Assembly: GCF_900070325.1 (NCBI RefSeq)
Contig: NZ_LN879430.1
Location: 484,501-548,500 of the forward strand
From: Herbinix luporum
GTDB taxonomy: Bacteria; Bacillota; Clostridia; Lachnospirales; Lachnospiraceae
Direction: 5' to 3'
Length of the DNA: 64,000 nt
Below the pieces are notes generated by a model. It had not been told where the DNA came from. It ran no database searches and saw nothing but the letters and a program-made list of their open reading frames with translations. The position numbers and the translations under genes were made by a program. Each line of letters begins with the position of its first letter. Within the stretch, counting starts at the first letter, position 1. Shown here piece after piece: positions 26,488 through 36,255 of the stretch.

Positions 26488-28245
26488 TTGGAAAACTGGG
26501 TCATAAAGAATAGGAAAGCCGACTTTACATATATTATGGAAAAGTGCGGTATAAGTGAGGTATTGGCAAGATGTCTGGTTAACAAAGGATTTGAGGATCC
26601 TAAAGATATAGAGACTTTTCTTAAACCAAGCCTTGATAATCTATATAATCCCTTTCTTTTAAAAGATATGGATAAGACCTGCCATATCCTAAAAGAAAAG
26701 ATAGCCCACGGAAAGAAAATCCGTATTATAGGTGATTATGATGTTGACGGAATTGTGGCAACATATATTTTATATAGGACCCTAAAAAAACTGGGAGCAC
26801 AGGTAGACTATGAGATACCGGATAGAATAATTGACGGATATGGAATGAATATTCGAATGGTGGAAGAAGCTAAAAGTCATAATGTAGATACCTTGCTTAC
26901 TTGTGATAATGGTATTGTAGCAATAGATCAGATAAAGAGGGCAAAAGAATTTGGTATGACGGTAATTGTGACAGACCATCACAGCCTTCTTGAAACAGAT
27001 GATAATACAGTAATACTACCGGAAGCAGATGCTATTATTAATCCACACAGAAGAGATTGTACATATCCTTTTTCAGGATTATGTGGTGCAGCCATAACCT
27101 ATAAATTGGCAGTGGCACTACTTAGTCAATATGAAATACCTGATAAGGAAGACTATCTAAGGGAACTTTTATCTTATACGGCAATTGCTACAGTCTGTGA
27201 TGTTATGGAATTAATTGATGAAAATAGAATAATAGTAAAACATGGACTTTCACTGTTAAAGGACACAAGAAATATAGGATTGCTTGCACTTATGGATGCC
27301 TGTCAGATTAATAAAAAAGATTTATCCTCTTTTCACTTGGGCTTTATTATAGGTCCCTGCCTAAATGCCTCAGGAAGGCTAGATACAGCTAAAATCGGAC
27401 TTAAATTATTACTTTCTGAGACAAAAAGTGAAGCCATGGAGCTTGCTGGTGAGCTTAAAAATTTAAATGAAGCCCGTAAAGATATGACAGCAAAGTATGT
27501 AGAAAAAGCAATTTCATTAATTGAAGAAGGCAATATGCTAGATGATAAGGTTTTAGTGGTATATATACCGGAATGTCATGAGAGTATAGCCGGAATAATT
27601 GCAGGGCGAATTCGCGAAAGATATCATAGACCAACCTTGATTTTAACAGATTCTACGGACTATGCAAAAGGTTCAGGAAGATCTATAGATAAATATAATA
27701 TGATTGAAGAGCTATCAAAACATAGGGAGCTACTAATTAAGGTGGGTGGTCATCCTATGGCTGCAGGTTTATCACTTTTACCGGAAAATATAGATATATT
27801 AAGGAAGGCACTTAATGAGAATTGCCCGTTGACATTTGAGATGCTCATACCTAAAATTACTATAGATATTTTACTTCCTTTAGGCTATCTATCTGAAGAA
27901 CTGATAAATGAACTAAAATTACTTGAACCTTTCGGAACAGGTAATAGTAAGCCTTTATTTGCAGAAAAGGATTTAACTATAAAATCTATTATGATTATAG
28001 GAAAAAATGCCAACGGAATTCGATTACGGGTAAGGAATCCATATGGCAGAGAAATGGATGCCTTGTATTTCGGAGATGTAGATGGCTTTTTTAAATATAT
28101 CAGTGATAAATACGGACCAGATGAAGTGCAGCGTCTAAAAACAGGAAGAGGATCAAATTTAAAACTTACCGTTACTTATTATCCTAAAATCAATGAATAT
28201 AAGGGATATAAAAGCATACAGCTAATCATACAAAATTATAGATAA
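26488..28245 (+). CDS. recJ: Single-stranded-DNA-specific exonuclease RecJ
   Basis: A 5'-3' single-strand exonuclease used in recombination and mismatch repair. DHH-family motifs: GDYDVDGI (residues 82-89), TCDNG, TDHH (162-165), PHRRDC and NASGRLDTA. The DHHA1 domain has GGHPMAAGLSL, and an OB-fold follows to the end. At 585 residues it is close to the family minimum of about 560-580. The start is TTG 26488 after ATAGGAGG. It begins the recJ-apt-rel-MBL-hemZ-hisS series. Confidence 0.94.
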   Translation: MENWVIKNRKADFTYIMEKCGISEVLARCLVNKGFEDPKDIETFLKPSLDNLYNPFLLKDMDKTCHILKEKIAHGKKIRIIGDYDVDGIVATYILYRTLKKLGAQVDYEIPDRIIDGYGMNIRMVEEAKSHNVDTLLTCDNGIVAIDQIKRAKEFGMTVIVTDHHSLLETDDNTVILPEADAIINPHRRDCTYPFSGLCGAAITYKLAVALLSQYEIPDKEDYLRELLSYTAIATVCDVMELIDENRIIVKHGLSLLKDTRNIGLLALMDACQINKKDLSSFHLGFIIGPCLNASGRLDTAKIGLKLLLSETKSEAMELAGELKNLNEARKDMTAKYVEKAISLIEEGNMLDDKVLVVYIPECHESIAGIIAGRIRERYHRPTLILTDSTDYAKGSGRSIDKYNMIEELSKHRELLIKVGGHPMAAGLSLLPENIDILRKALNENCPLTFEMLIPKITIDILLPLGYLSEELINELKLLEPFGTGNSKPLFAEKDLTIKSIMIIGKNANGIRLRVRNPYGREMDALYFGDVDGFFKYISDKYGPDEVQRLKTGRGSNLKLTVTYYPKINEYKGYKSIQLIIQNYR

Positions 28246-28339
28246 AATTAAGAAATTTATCTATAATAAACAAATAAGACTATTTAACTACAAAGTTAAT
28301 ATAAGTTAGGGCAAATTCATAATTAATTTTAATTTGTCT

Positions 28340-28368
28340 TTGCGTAGATTTGTCATAAATGATATAAT
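28340..28368 (+). promoter_or_regulatory. Putative promoter of apt
   Basis: TATAAT (28363-28368) with a 17-base spacer to a weak -35 TTGCGT (28340-28345). The following leader can fold GGGCAA with TTGCCC (28383-28402), just before the start. Confidence 0.5.
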
Positions 28369-28424
28369 GTTCTACTATAAAGGGGCAAGAGGATAATTTG
28401 CCCTCAGAAAGGTATGGGTGTAAG

Positions 28425-28949
28425 ATGAAAAAGTTAGAAGATTACGTAAGAAGTATACCGGATTTTCCTGAACCGGGAATTATATTCCGTGATGTTACAA
28501 CTGTATTACAAGATAAGGATGGATTAAAGCTGGCTATTGACAGCATACAGGATTTATTAAAAGATGTTGATTTTGATGTAATAGTAGGTCCAGAATCTAG
28601 AGGATTTATTTTTGGAGTACCTATTGCTTATAATATGAATAAAGCATTTATACCGGTAAGAAAAAAAGGAAAGTTACCTTGCGAAACAATTGAGATGGAT
28701 TATGATCTTGAATATGGCAAGGCTACAATAGAAATTCATAAAGATGCAATTAAACCTGGACAAAAGGTAGTTATTATAGATGATTTGATTGCTACAGGAG
28801 GAACTATTGAAGCCATAACCAAGTTAATAAAAAGCCTTGGTGGAGAAGTTGTAAAAATTGTTTTCTTAATGGAACTTAAAGGACTAAAAGGCCGGGATAA
28901 ATTGGCCGGCTTTGATGTAGAAGCTGTTATTCAGTACGAAGGAAATTAA
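28425..28949 (+). CDS. apt: Adenine phosphoribosyltransferase
   Basis: Salvages adenine with PRPP to AMP. The PRPP-binding loop VVIIDDLIATGGT (residues 115-127) and the N-terminal IPDFPEPGIIFRD are diagnostic. The start ATG 28425 gives 174 residues beginning MKKLEDYVRSIPDFP, as in relatives; an upstream in-frame start at 28398 adds nine residues with no support. It is followed after 63 bases by rel, the classic apt-rel pairing of Firmicutes. Confidence 0.95.
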   Translation: MKKLEDYVRSIPDFPEPGIIFRDVTTVLQDKDGLKLAIDSIQDLLKDVDFDVIVGPESRGFIFGVPIAYNMNKAFIPVRKKGKLPCETIEMDYDLEYGKATIEIHKDAIKPGQKVVIIDDLIATGGTIEAITKLIKSLGGEVVKIVFLMELKGLKGRDKLAGFDVEAVIQYEGN

Positions 28950-29012
28950 TAATTTTAAATAAAATTTGTTTAGCAATAAGTATATGGGTTTTGTGACACA
29001 GGTGGTGATATT

Positions 29013-31307
29013 ATGGATAAGATGGATGATTATATGAATCGGAGTTTATTATATAGGCCGGCAGCTACATCAGTGCCAGCTGATTTTACTGCGCCCGAGC
29101 AACTGTATAAAAAGCTAATCGACAAGGTTATTGACTATCATCCCTCCGCTGATATTTCTATTTTAGAAAAAGCATACCAGTTGGCCATGAATGCCCATAA
29201 AGATCAATTTAGAAAATCGGGCGAGCCCTATATTGTTCATCCCCTGTGTGTTGCCAATATTTTAGCTGAACTAGAACTTGATAAAGAAAGTATTGTAGCA
29301 GGTATTCTTCATGATGTGGTTGAAGATACGGACTTTACCATCGAGCAGGTGGCAGAGATGTTCACCGATGAGATTGCCTTACTGGTAGATGGTGTTACAA
29401 AGTTAACTCAGCTAAAATACTCCAAAGATAAGGTGGAAATCCAGGCAGAAAATCTTAGAAAGATGTTTCTTGCCATGGCAAAGGATATCCGTGTTATCTT
29501 AATAAAACTTGCTGACAGGCTTCATAATATGCGAACCTTAAAATATATGAGACCTGAAAAACAAAAAGAAATTGCCAGAGAAACCATGGATATTTATGCC
29601 CCAATTGCTCAAAGACTTGGTATATCCAAGATTAAGGTTGAACTAGATGACTTATCCTTAAAATATCTTGAGCCGGAAGTATATAAGGATTTGGCAGAAA
29701 AAATTGCAACTAAAAAGAGTGAGCGTCAGGCATATATAGACAGTATTGTTGCTGATGTTAGGTTTCATATAGATGAAGCCGGAATTGCGGCAAAAATTGA
29801 CGGAAGAATAAAGCATTTCTTTAGTATATATAAAAAGATGGTAAATCAAAATAAAACCTTAGATCAGATTTATGATCTATTTGCGGTCCGTATTATTGTC
29901 AATTCCCTGAAGGACTGTTATGCCGCCTTAGGTGTTATCCATGAAATGTATAAACCCATTCCGGGAAGGTTTAAAGATTATATTGCCATGCCCAAGCCCA
30001 ATATGTATCAATCCCTCCATACCACCTTAATCGGGCCTAAGGGACAGCCTTTTGAAATTCAAATTAGAACCTTTGAGATGCATAGAACTGCCGAATATGG
30101 TATTGCTGCTCATTGGAAGTATAAGGAGGGGGCTGACGGAAAGGGCGTTAATTCCAGTGCTGAAGAAGAGAAGTTGACTTGGCTCCGTCAAGTTTTAGAA
30201 TGGCAGAGAGATCTTTCCGACAATAGGGAGTTTTTAAGTTTACTTAAAAATGATTTTGATTTATTCTCTGACAGTGTGTATGCATTTACACCTACAGGTG
30301 ATGTTAAGACTTTGCCAAGGGGCTCTAATACCATTGATTTTGCATACAGCATTCATAGTGCTGTGGGTAATAAAATGGTGGGAGCCAGAGTTAACGGTAA
30401 GCTAGTACCCATTGACTATGTAATTCAAAACGGGGACCGGGTTGAGATTATGACTTCTCAAAATTCTAGAGGTCCCAGCCGTGACTGGCTTTCCATTGTT
30501 AAGAGTACTCAGGCAAAAAACAAGATTAATCAATGGTTTAAATCCGTATTAAAAGAGGACAATATAAATAAAGGCAAGGAATTGATTGCAAGTTATTGTA
30601 AGCACAAAAATATTGTACTTAGTGAACTGATGAAACCAGATTATACCGGTGTAGTATTAAGAAAATACGGTTTTAAAGACTGGGATTCTTTACTGGCTGC
30701 AGTAGGTCATGGAGGACTTAAAGAAAGTCAAGTAGTTAACCGTCTATATGAAGAACACCGTAAAAAGAATATGCTTAATATAACCGATGAGAATATTCTT
30801 GAAGAGGTAATAGGAAATAAGGATTATAAATTGCCTACCACCAAATCTAAAAGTGGTATTGTAGTTAAGGGAATCCATGATTTAGCAGTACGTTTTTCAA
30901 AATGCTGTAGCCCTGTTCCGGGAGATGAAATTATCGGTTTTGTTACCAGGGGAAGAGGGATATCAATTCATAGAACAGATTGCATCAATGTAATTAATTT
31001 GCCGGAGGATGATAGGGCAAGGTTAATAGATGCCGAATGGGATGTAAATGCCGGGAAACAAACAGGAGTATATCCGGCAGAAATTAAGATCTTTGCCAAT
31101 AATCGAACCGGTGTCCTGGTGGATATATCCAGGGTCTTAACTGAAAATAAAATCGACGTTACATCCATGAATGTAAGAACCAGTAAGCAGGGTACTGCCT
31201 CTATTAGTATTGGTTTTGAAATTAATGGAGTGGAACAACTTAATGAGATTATTGACAAGATACGTAATGTAGAAAGCGTACTTGATATTGAACGTACAGC
31301 CGGTTAA
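29013..31307 (+). CDS. rel: Bifunctional (p)ppGpp synthetase/hydrolase (Rel)
   Basis: A 764-residue long RSH enzyme controlling the stringent response. The N-terminal HD hydrolase has HPLCVANIL and ILHDVVEDTDFT (His100, Asp101), then RLHNMRTL. The synthetase follows with KPNMYQSLHTTLIGP and FEIQIRT. Next come a TGS domain (VYAFTPTGDVKTLPRGSN), a zinc-finger-like stretch with CCSPVPGDEI, and a C-terminal ACT domain. Both activities look intact. GGTGGTGAT before the ATG is the ribosome site. MBL and hemZ follow closely. Confidence 0.96.
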   Translation: MDKMDDYMNRSLLYRPAATSVPADFTAPEQLYKKLIDKVIDYHPSADISILEKAYQLAMNAHKDQFRKSGEPYIVHPLCVANILAELELDKESIVAGILHDVVEDTDFTIEQVAEMFTDEIALLVDGVTKLTQLKYSKDKVEIQAENLRKMFLAMAKDIRVILIKLADRLHNMRTLKYMRPEKQKEIARETMDIYAPIAQRLGISKIKVELDDLSLKYLEPEVYKDLAEKIATKKSERQAYIDSIVADVRFHIDEAGIAAKIDGRIKHFFSIYKKMVNQNKTLDQIYDLFAVRIIVNSLKDCYAALGVIHEMYKPIPGRFKDYIAMPKPNMYQSLHTTLIGPKGQPFEIQIRTFEMHRTAEYGIAAHWKYKEGADGKGVNSSAEEEKLTWLRQVLEWQRDLSDNREFLSLLKNDFDLFSDSVYAFTPTGDVKTLPRGSNTIDFAYSIHSAVGNKMVGARVNGKLVPIDYVIQNGDRVEIMTSQNSRGPSRDWLSIVKSTQAKNKINQWFKSVLKEDNINKGKELIASYCKHKNIVLSELMKPDYTGVVLRKYGFKDWDSLLAAVGHGGLKESQVVNRLYEEHRKKNMLNITDENILEEVIGNKDYKLPTTKSKSGIVVKGIHDLAVRFSKCCSPVPGDEIIGFVTRGRGISIHRTDCINVINLPEDDRARLIDAEWDVNAGKQTGVYPAEIKIFANNRTGVLVDISRVLTENKIDVTSMNVRTSKQGTASISIGFEINGVEQLNEIIDKIRNVESVLDIERTAG

Positions 31308-31338
31308 TTAATTGCAATTAAATGAAAGTAGGTATTAT

Positions 31339-31968
31339 ATGAGAAAAATTCATATAAAAACAATGGTTTTAGGTATGTTGCAAACCAATTGTTATATTGT
31401 TAGTGCTCCTAATTCAAAGGAAGTTGTTGTAATTGATCCTGCTGACAATGTTAATAAGATAGATCAATATTTAAATGAAAATGACCTGGTATGTAAGATG
31501 ATATTACTTACCCACGGTCATTTTGACCATATAACAGCAGCAAATGATCTAAAGCTTCTTACCAAGGCTCCCATATGTGCCCATGAAGATGAGGCAGACT
31601 TTCTTAAGGATTCCAATCTTAATCTCTCTGCTCATATGGGAGAAGAGGTTATGGTTGAAGCCGATATTTTACTTAAGGATGGAAAAGAGTTTCAGGCAGG
31701 AGGCCTACATTGGAAGGTGATATATACACCGGGGCATACCAAAGGAGGAGCCTGCTATTTTCTTAAAGAGGAAAAAATAATTTTTAGCGGAGATACTCTT
31801 TTATATGAAAGTATAGGAAGGTCGGATTTTCCTACCGGAAATCATCAAAGATTAATAGAATCTATCCAAAGTAAATTGATGACCCTTTCAGATGATATAG
31901 AGATTTATCCCGGACATGGTAGACCGACCACCATAGGTCATGAAAAAAGTTTTAATCCGTATCTATAG
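31339..31968 (+). CDS. MBL-fold hydrolase (glyoxalase II-like)
   Basis: A 209-residue metallo-beta-lactamase-fold protein. The metal-binding motif THGHFDH (His59, His61, Asp63, His64), the GHTKGGACYF His, SGDTLL Asp and the terminal PGHGRPTTIG His make the full binuclear site. N-terminal GMLQTNCYIV is typical of the YqgX-like group near glyoxalase II. Start ATG 31339 follows AAGTAGG; a TTG at 31312 is also in frame but less likely. It lies between rel and hemZ, 32 and 25 bases away. The natural substrate, perhaps a thioester, is not known. Confidence 0.9.
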   Translation: MRKIHIKTMVLGMLQTNCYIVSAPNSKEVVVIDPADNVNKIDQYLNENDLVCKMILLTHGHFDHITAANDLKLLTKAPICAHEDEADFLKDSNLNLSAHMGEEVMVEADILLKDGKEFQAGGLHWKVIYTPGHTKGGACYFLKEEKIIFSGDTLLYESIGRSDFPTGNHQRLIESIQSKLMTLSDDIEIYPGHGRPTTIGHEKSFNPYL

Positions 31969-31992
31969 ATTATATAATAGCTAGGAGTAATA

Positions 31993-33477
31993 ATGATTAA
32001 AATTATTCTATCCCATAAGGCATATGAAAATGATGCCTATCCCATTGTAAAGGCCTTTTACCCAAAAGAAGAGATACTGGTAAAAGGCTCTAAGGACGTG
32101 ATTATAGAAGAGGGAAACCTTAGCAAGGTTCATAGCTGTATACAGATAGATTTTGGTAATGATAAAATTGAAATTGTAATTACCCATAATAAAGATAGAA
32201 AATATAAAACCATTACAGAAACACCGGATCCTGTTAAGGACAAGGCAGCTTATAAAAATGCCATGAAGCGGCAGTTATATAAAATGCTCTCCTCCATAAG
32301 TAATATTAAACTACCCTGGGGAATTCTAACCGGTATAAGGCCTGTTAAGCTGGTATATGAAATGCTTGATAGGGGCATGGATGATAGTGAAATATATAAC
32401 TTTATGGAGAGAGAATACCTTTGTAGCAGGGAAAAAATTGATATCAGTATAGATATAGCAAAAAGGGAAAGAAAACTCCTTCATGAAATTGATTATAAAA
32501 AGGGATATAGTATATATATAGGAATTCCCTTTTGTCCAAGTACCTGTCTATATTGTTCATTTACTTCATATTCAGTAGAAAGACATGCAGATAGGATTAC
32601 AAGTTATCTTAATGCCCTAGAAAAAGAAATAAAATATGGTTCAACTTGTTTTCCTGATAAAAAGTTAACTTCAGTTTATCTTGGGGGTGGTACACCTACC
32701 ACTTTATCTGCAGAACAACTAGATAGATTACTGGGACTTATAAGAGAGCAGTATGACTTTACCCATGTACGGGAGTTTTGCGTAGAAGCCGGAAGGCCTG
32801 ACAGTATTAGCAGAAAAAAGCTTGAAGTCCTAAAAAAATGGGGTGTTGACAGAATCTCCATAAATCCACAGACTATGCAGCAAAAAACCTTGGATTTAAT
32901 CGGTAGAAGGCATACTGTAGAACAAATTGAAGAAGCATTTTATCTGGCTAGAGAAACCGGCCATGAGAATATCAATATGGACATAATTATAGGACTTCCT
33001 AATGAAAGTCCTGAAGATGTAATAGATACTTTAAATAAAATTGAAAAGTTAAATCCGGAAAGTCTTACTGTCCATACTTTGGCACTTAAGCGGGCAGCGA
33101 GGCTTAATACTGAAAAAGAAAATTATAAAAATTTACAGGCTGTGGATGTTCCTAGGATGATGGAAGCAACTATGGAATTTGCCAAAAAGAAGGGTTATCT
33201 TCCCTATTATCTCTACAGACAAAAGAATATGGCAGATAATCTTGAGAACATTGGCTATGCAAAAGAGGGTAAGGAAGGTCTTTATAATATTTTGATTATG
33301 GAAGAAAAACAAACCATCTTAGCCTTTGGAGCCGGAGCCATGTCTAAATTCGTATTTCATGATGAGAATCGGATTGAAAGAGTTGAAAATGTAAAGAGTC
33401 TTACAGACTATATTAGTAGAATAGATGAAATGATTGCCAGAAAAAAAGAATTTTTATTAAAGAATCCACAGTTATAG
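31993..33477 (+). CDS. hemZ: Oxygen-independent coproporphyrinogen dehydrogenase-like radical SAM protein HemZ
   Basis: A 494-residue radical SAM protein. The iron-sulfur motif is FCPSTCLYCSF (Cys181, Cys185, Cys188), preceded by a ~170-residue N-terminal domain that is a HemZ hallmark. GGGTPTTL and the SINPQTMQQKTLDLIGRRH stretch are conserved in this family. HemZ is linked to anaerobic porphyrinogen oxidation, but many Clostridia that lack heme synthesis keep it, so another role is possible. It follows the MBL gene by 25 bases with TAGGAG before the ATG. Confidence 0.92.
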   Translation: MIKIILSHKAYENDAYPIVKAFYPKEEILVKGSKDVIIEEGNLSKVHSCIQIDFGNDKIEIVITHNKDRKYKTITETPDPVKDKAAYKNAMKRQLYKMLSSISNIKLPWGILTGIRPVKLVYEMLDRGMDDSEIYNFMEREYLCSREKIDISIDIAKRERKLLHEIDYKKGYSIYIGIPFCPSTCLYCSFTSYSVERHADRITSYLNALEKEIKYGSTCFPDKKLTSVYLGGGTPTTLSAEQLDRLLGLIREQYDFTHVREFCVEAGRPDSISRKKLEVLKKWGVDRISINPQTMQQKTLDLIGRRHTVEQIEEAFYLARETGHENINMDIIIGLPNESPEDVIDTLNKIEKLNPESLTVHTLALKRAARLNTEKENYKNLQAVDVPRMMEATMEFAKKKGYLPYYLYRQKNMADNLENIGYAKEGKEGLYNILIMEEKQTILAFGAGAMSKFVFHDENRIERVENVKSLTDYISRIDEMIARKKEFLLKNPQL

Positions 33478-33567
33478 AAGTATTTCTTATTATATTATAT
33501 TGCTTATCCTATTATTTGCTTTTATAATATAGGAACTATTGATAAAATGTAACAGGTTAGGAGGACT

Positions 33568-34818
33568 ATGATGATAACACAAAGACCAAAGGGAACGCAG
33601 GATTGGTATGGTTCCAATATGTATAAAAGAACCATAATTGAAGAAATCGCACGGAAAATTTGTAAGGCGTACCATATCAAGGAGATTATTACTCCTGTTT
33701 TTGAGCATACAATCCTGTTTCAGCGAGGGGTTGGGGAAACCACGGATGTAGTTCAAAAGGAGATGTATACCTTTATGGATAAGGGGAACAGAAGTATTAC
33801 CCTAAAGCCTGAAGGAACAGCAGGAACAGTCCGTGCTTATCTTGAAAACAGCCTATATGCCGAGAGTCAGCCTACAAAGCTTTTTTACATTACTCCGGCT
33901 TTTCGTTATGAAAATCCCCAGAGCGGAAGGTTAAGACAACATCATCAATTTGGTGTTGAGTTCTTTGGTTCAGCAAGTCCTCTGGCAGAAGTGGAACTAA
34001 TTACTCTATTGATGGAATTTATGAAGGAGCTTGGCCTAAAAGGAGTTAAGCTACATATCAATAGTATCGGTTGTAAAAATTGTAGAAAAGAATATAACAA
34101 AGCCTTATTGGAATTCTTAAAAAGACATGAGGATAAACTGTGTGGCACCTGTAAGGAGAGAATGGAGAAAAACCCCTTGCGAATTATAGACTGCAAAGTG
34201 GATGGCTGCAAAGAAATAGTAAAGGATGCCCCAAGAACCATTGAATATCTAGATGAAGAATGTAAAGATCACTTTAATGATCTACAAAGCCTGCTTAATG
34301 AGCTTAATATCCCCTTCGAAGTGGATACAGGTATTGTCAGGGGACTGGATTACTATACCAAGACCGTATTTGAATTTGTTAACGGTGAAGGCTTTACCCT
34401 GTGCGGCGGAGGCAGGTACGATAATCTGATTCATGAAATTGACGGTAAACAGGATATTCCTGCTGTCGGTTTTGGATTTGGTATTGAAAGAATTATTAAT
34501 GAGCTGGAGACAGAAAAGGTGGAACTTCCTAAAGAGCCAGCAGTGGATTTATATGTAGGGATCTTAGGTAAAGAATCAAAGGCAGCAGCATATAGTTTAG
34601 TTAGAGAGCTAAGAAAAGAAGGTTTTATTATAGAGACCGATTATATGGACCGTAGTGTTAAAGCCCAAATGAAATATGCCAATAAAATCGGTGCAAAACA
34701 TACGGTAATTATAGGAGCTGACGAATTGGCAGCAAAAAAAGTCAATATAAAGGATATGGACAGGGGAGAGCAGTTTGAACTTAGCTTAGATAAAATATCA
34801 GATTTTCTTAAAAGATAA
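33568..34818 (+). CDS. hisS: Histidine--tRNA ligase
   Basis: A 416-residue class II synthetase. Motif 1 region, the [14 protein letters not shown] motif 2 strand, [20 protein letters not shown], the histidine-binding [13 protein letters not shown] and the C-terminal anticodon domain are in order. Four cysteines (CKNC, CGTC) form a possible zinc insertion around residues 170-195. Ribosome site is TTAGGAGGACT, with two consecutive ATG codons at 33568 and 33571. In relatives aspS usually follows; here 5.6 kb intervene. Confidence 0.95.
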   Translation: MMITQRPKGTQDWYGSNMYKRTIIEEIARKICKAYHIKEIITPVFEHTILFQRGVGETTDVVQKEMYTFMDKGNRSITLKPEGTAGTVRAYLENSLYAESQPTKLFYITPAFRYENPQSGRLRQHHQFGVEFFGSASPLAEVELITLLMEFMKELGLKGVKLHINSIGCKNCRKEYNKALLEFLKRHEDKLCGTCKERMEKNPLRIIDCKVDGCKEIVKDAPRTIEYLDEECKDHFNDLQSLLNELNIPFEVDTGIVRGLDYYTKTVFEFVNGEGFTLCGGGRYDNLIHEIDGKQDIPAVGFGFGIERIINELETEKVELPKEPAVDLYVGILGKESKAAAYSLVRELRKEGFIIETDYMDRSVKAQMKYANKIGAKHTVIIGADELAAKKVNIKDMDRGEQFELSLDKISDFLKR

Positions 34819-34833
34819 TATAAAACCTTAAAA

Positions 34834-34870
34834 GAGGAACAGGCTTTCGGTAATTGAACTCCTGTTCCTC
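34834..34870. terminator. Hairpin between convergent hisS and lysR
   Basis: GAGGAACAGG (34834-34843) pairs with CCTGTTCCTC (34861-34870). On the minus strand the stem is followed by TTTTAAGG, so it may stop the LysR transcript; the plus-strand tail is poor in T. Confidence 0.55.
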
Positions 34871-35011
34871 AATTAATTATAAGCAATATCCCACAATGCT
34901 TTTAGATAAAGACATTTATCTAAATTTTAAAGGATATTTTGTAATCTGTCTAATAGTTAAAGTTTATAGAAGGAATAAGGGGATACTTATATATAAATTA
35001 TATGAAAAAAA

Positions 35012-35980
35012 TTACTTATAATACCAAGTACCATGACCTATAAGTTTTTTTAAAAGTGCAATATATTCAATTGATACCCTAGAAAGATAACGGTTTTTTC
35101 GATAGGCTATATATAGACTGCGGGTAGCTTTGGGATGATTTAGCTTATAATAGATAGGATGTTTATGGTAGTTGCCAAATTTTATCAGAAAATCAGGAAT
35201 AAATGTACAACCAATCCCTGCTAAAACCCAAGAAAAGGCAGTCTCTAATCGTTCGCTGAATAATATGATATAGGGGTTAAATCCTGCTGATAAGCAGAAT
35301 TCGGAAGAAGTAGAATATAATTTTTGATTTTGCTTAAGGAAAATAAAAGGGGCTGACTTAAAGATGGATAAATCTACGGCAGGTGTCATATGAAGCTTGG
35401 CAGAATCAGTCTTTATATCATGGTCAGAGACTTGATATGATTCTATCCCCTTATTGATAGGACTTTGTGGGGGAACTGCAAGGTAAAGTTGTTCCATAGC
35501 CAGTTCTTCCGCATAAAATGAGCTTTCATCAAAGTTGCCCGTTCCCAAATATAAATCAATGGTACCGTTCATAGCAGCTTCTTCAAGGTTATGTGTAATA
35601 TCTTCAAGTATATGAATAGTTATGCCCGGGTATAGTTCTTGAAATTTAGCAATGCTTTTAGGTAAAAGACATGAAGCACGAAAAGGACTAGTTCCTATTC
35701 TCAAATCTCCTGTATTAAGATTTGTCAAATCTGCAATCTGCTGATTTAATTCATCTTCAATTGCCTTTATTTTCCTTGCAGCATTTACAAAGGCTTCTCC
35801 TGCCGGTGTAAGTCTTATGGGAGAAGTGCTTCTATCAAAAATTGGGACACGGAGTTCCTTTTCAAGATTCTTAATAAACTGGCTAAGGGAAGGCTGGGTT
35901 ACATATAGTTTTTGTGCAGCTTTTGAGAAACTTTTTTCTTCAGCAAGAGTAAGAACATATTCTATTTGCTGAGAGGTCAT
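35012..35980 (-). CDS. LysR family transcriptional regulator
   Basis: A 322-residue LTTR. The N-terminal winged helix reads QQIEYVLTLAEEKSFSKAAQKL, then TQPSLSQFIKNLEKELRVPIFDR (residues 3-52). The C-terminal periplasmic-binding-like effector domain begins at about residue 90 (GDLRIGTSPFRASCLLP). It is divergent from the solute-binding lipoprotein gene, with 275 bases between starts. Its promoter overlaps a palindrome, so autorepression is likely. The ligand is unknown; control of the adjacent carbohydrate genes is a reasonable guess. Confidence 0.92.
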   Translation of the reverse strand: MTSQQIEYVLTLAEEKSFSKAAQKLYVTQPSLSQFIKNLEKELRVPIFDRSTSPIRLTPAGEAFVNAARKIKAIEDELNQQIADLTNLNTGDLRIGTSPFRASCLLPKSIAKFQELYPGITIHILEDITHNLEEAAMNGTIDLYLGTGNFDESSFYAEELAMEQLYLAVPPQSPINKGIESYQVSDHDIKTDSAKLHMTPAVDLSIFKSAPFIFLKQNQKLYSTSSEFCLSAGFNPYIILFSERLETAFSWVLAGIGCTFIPDFLIKFGNYHKHPIYYKLNHPKATRSLYIAYRKNRYLSRVSIEYIALLKKLIGHGTWYYK

Positions 35981-36026
35981 AAGATGACTCCTTTCTTATC
36001 ATTGGTATTCAGCTGATTTTGTTGAC

Positions 36027-36058
36027 ATAAGTATACACTTATACACATGATAAGTCAA
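36027..36058 (-). promoter_or_regulatory. lysR promoter with overlapping palindrome
   Basis: Minus-strand promoter TTGACT (36053-36058), 17-base spacer, TATACT (36030-36035). The palindrome ATAAGT-atac-ACTTAT (36027-36042) covers the -10, the usual place for LysR autoregulation. Confidence 0.65.
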
Positions 36059-36255
36059 TAACAATTAGCCTATATCTAGGGGATTTGTTACAATAAAGTT
36101 GCACATTTTCCCTAAACTTTTTGGATTTTCTTTTTATGTTTTTGTTAATCTATATGGCATATAAGGTTAAAAAAGGGATAAAAAGTAGAAAACTGATATA
36201 TGCCAACTAAATAAAGGAGAGGGAATCACATTTAGAAGGAGAGGACTTAAGGGTT

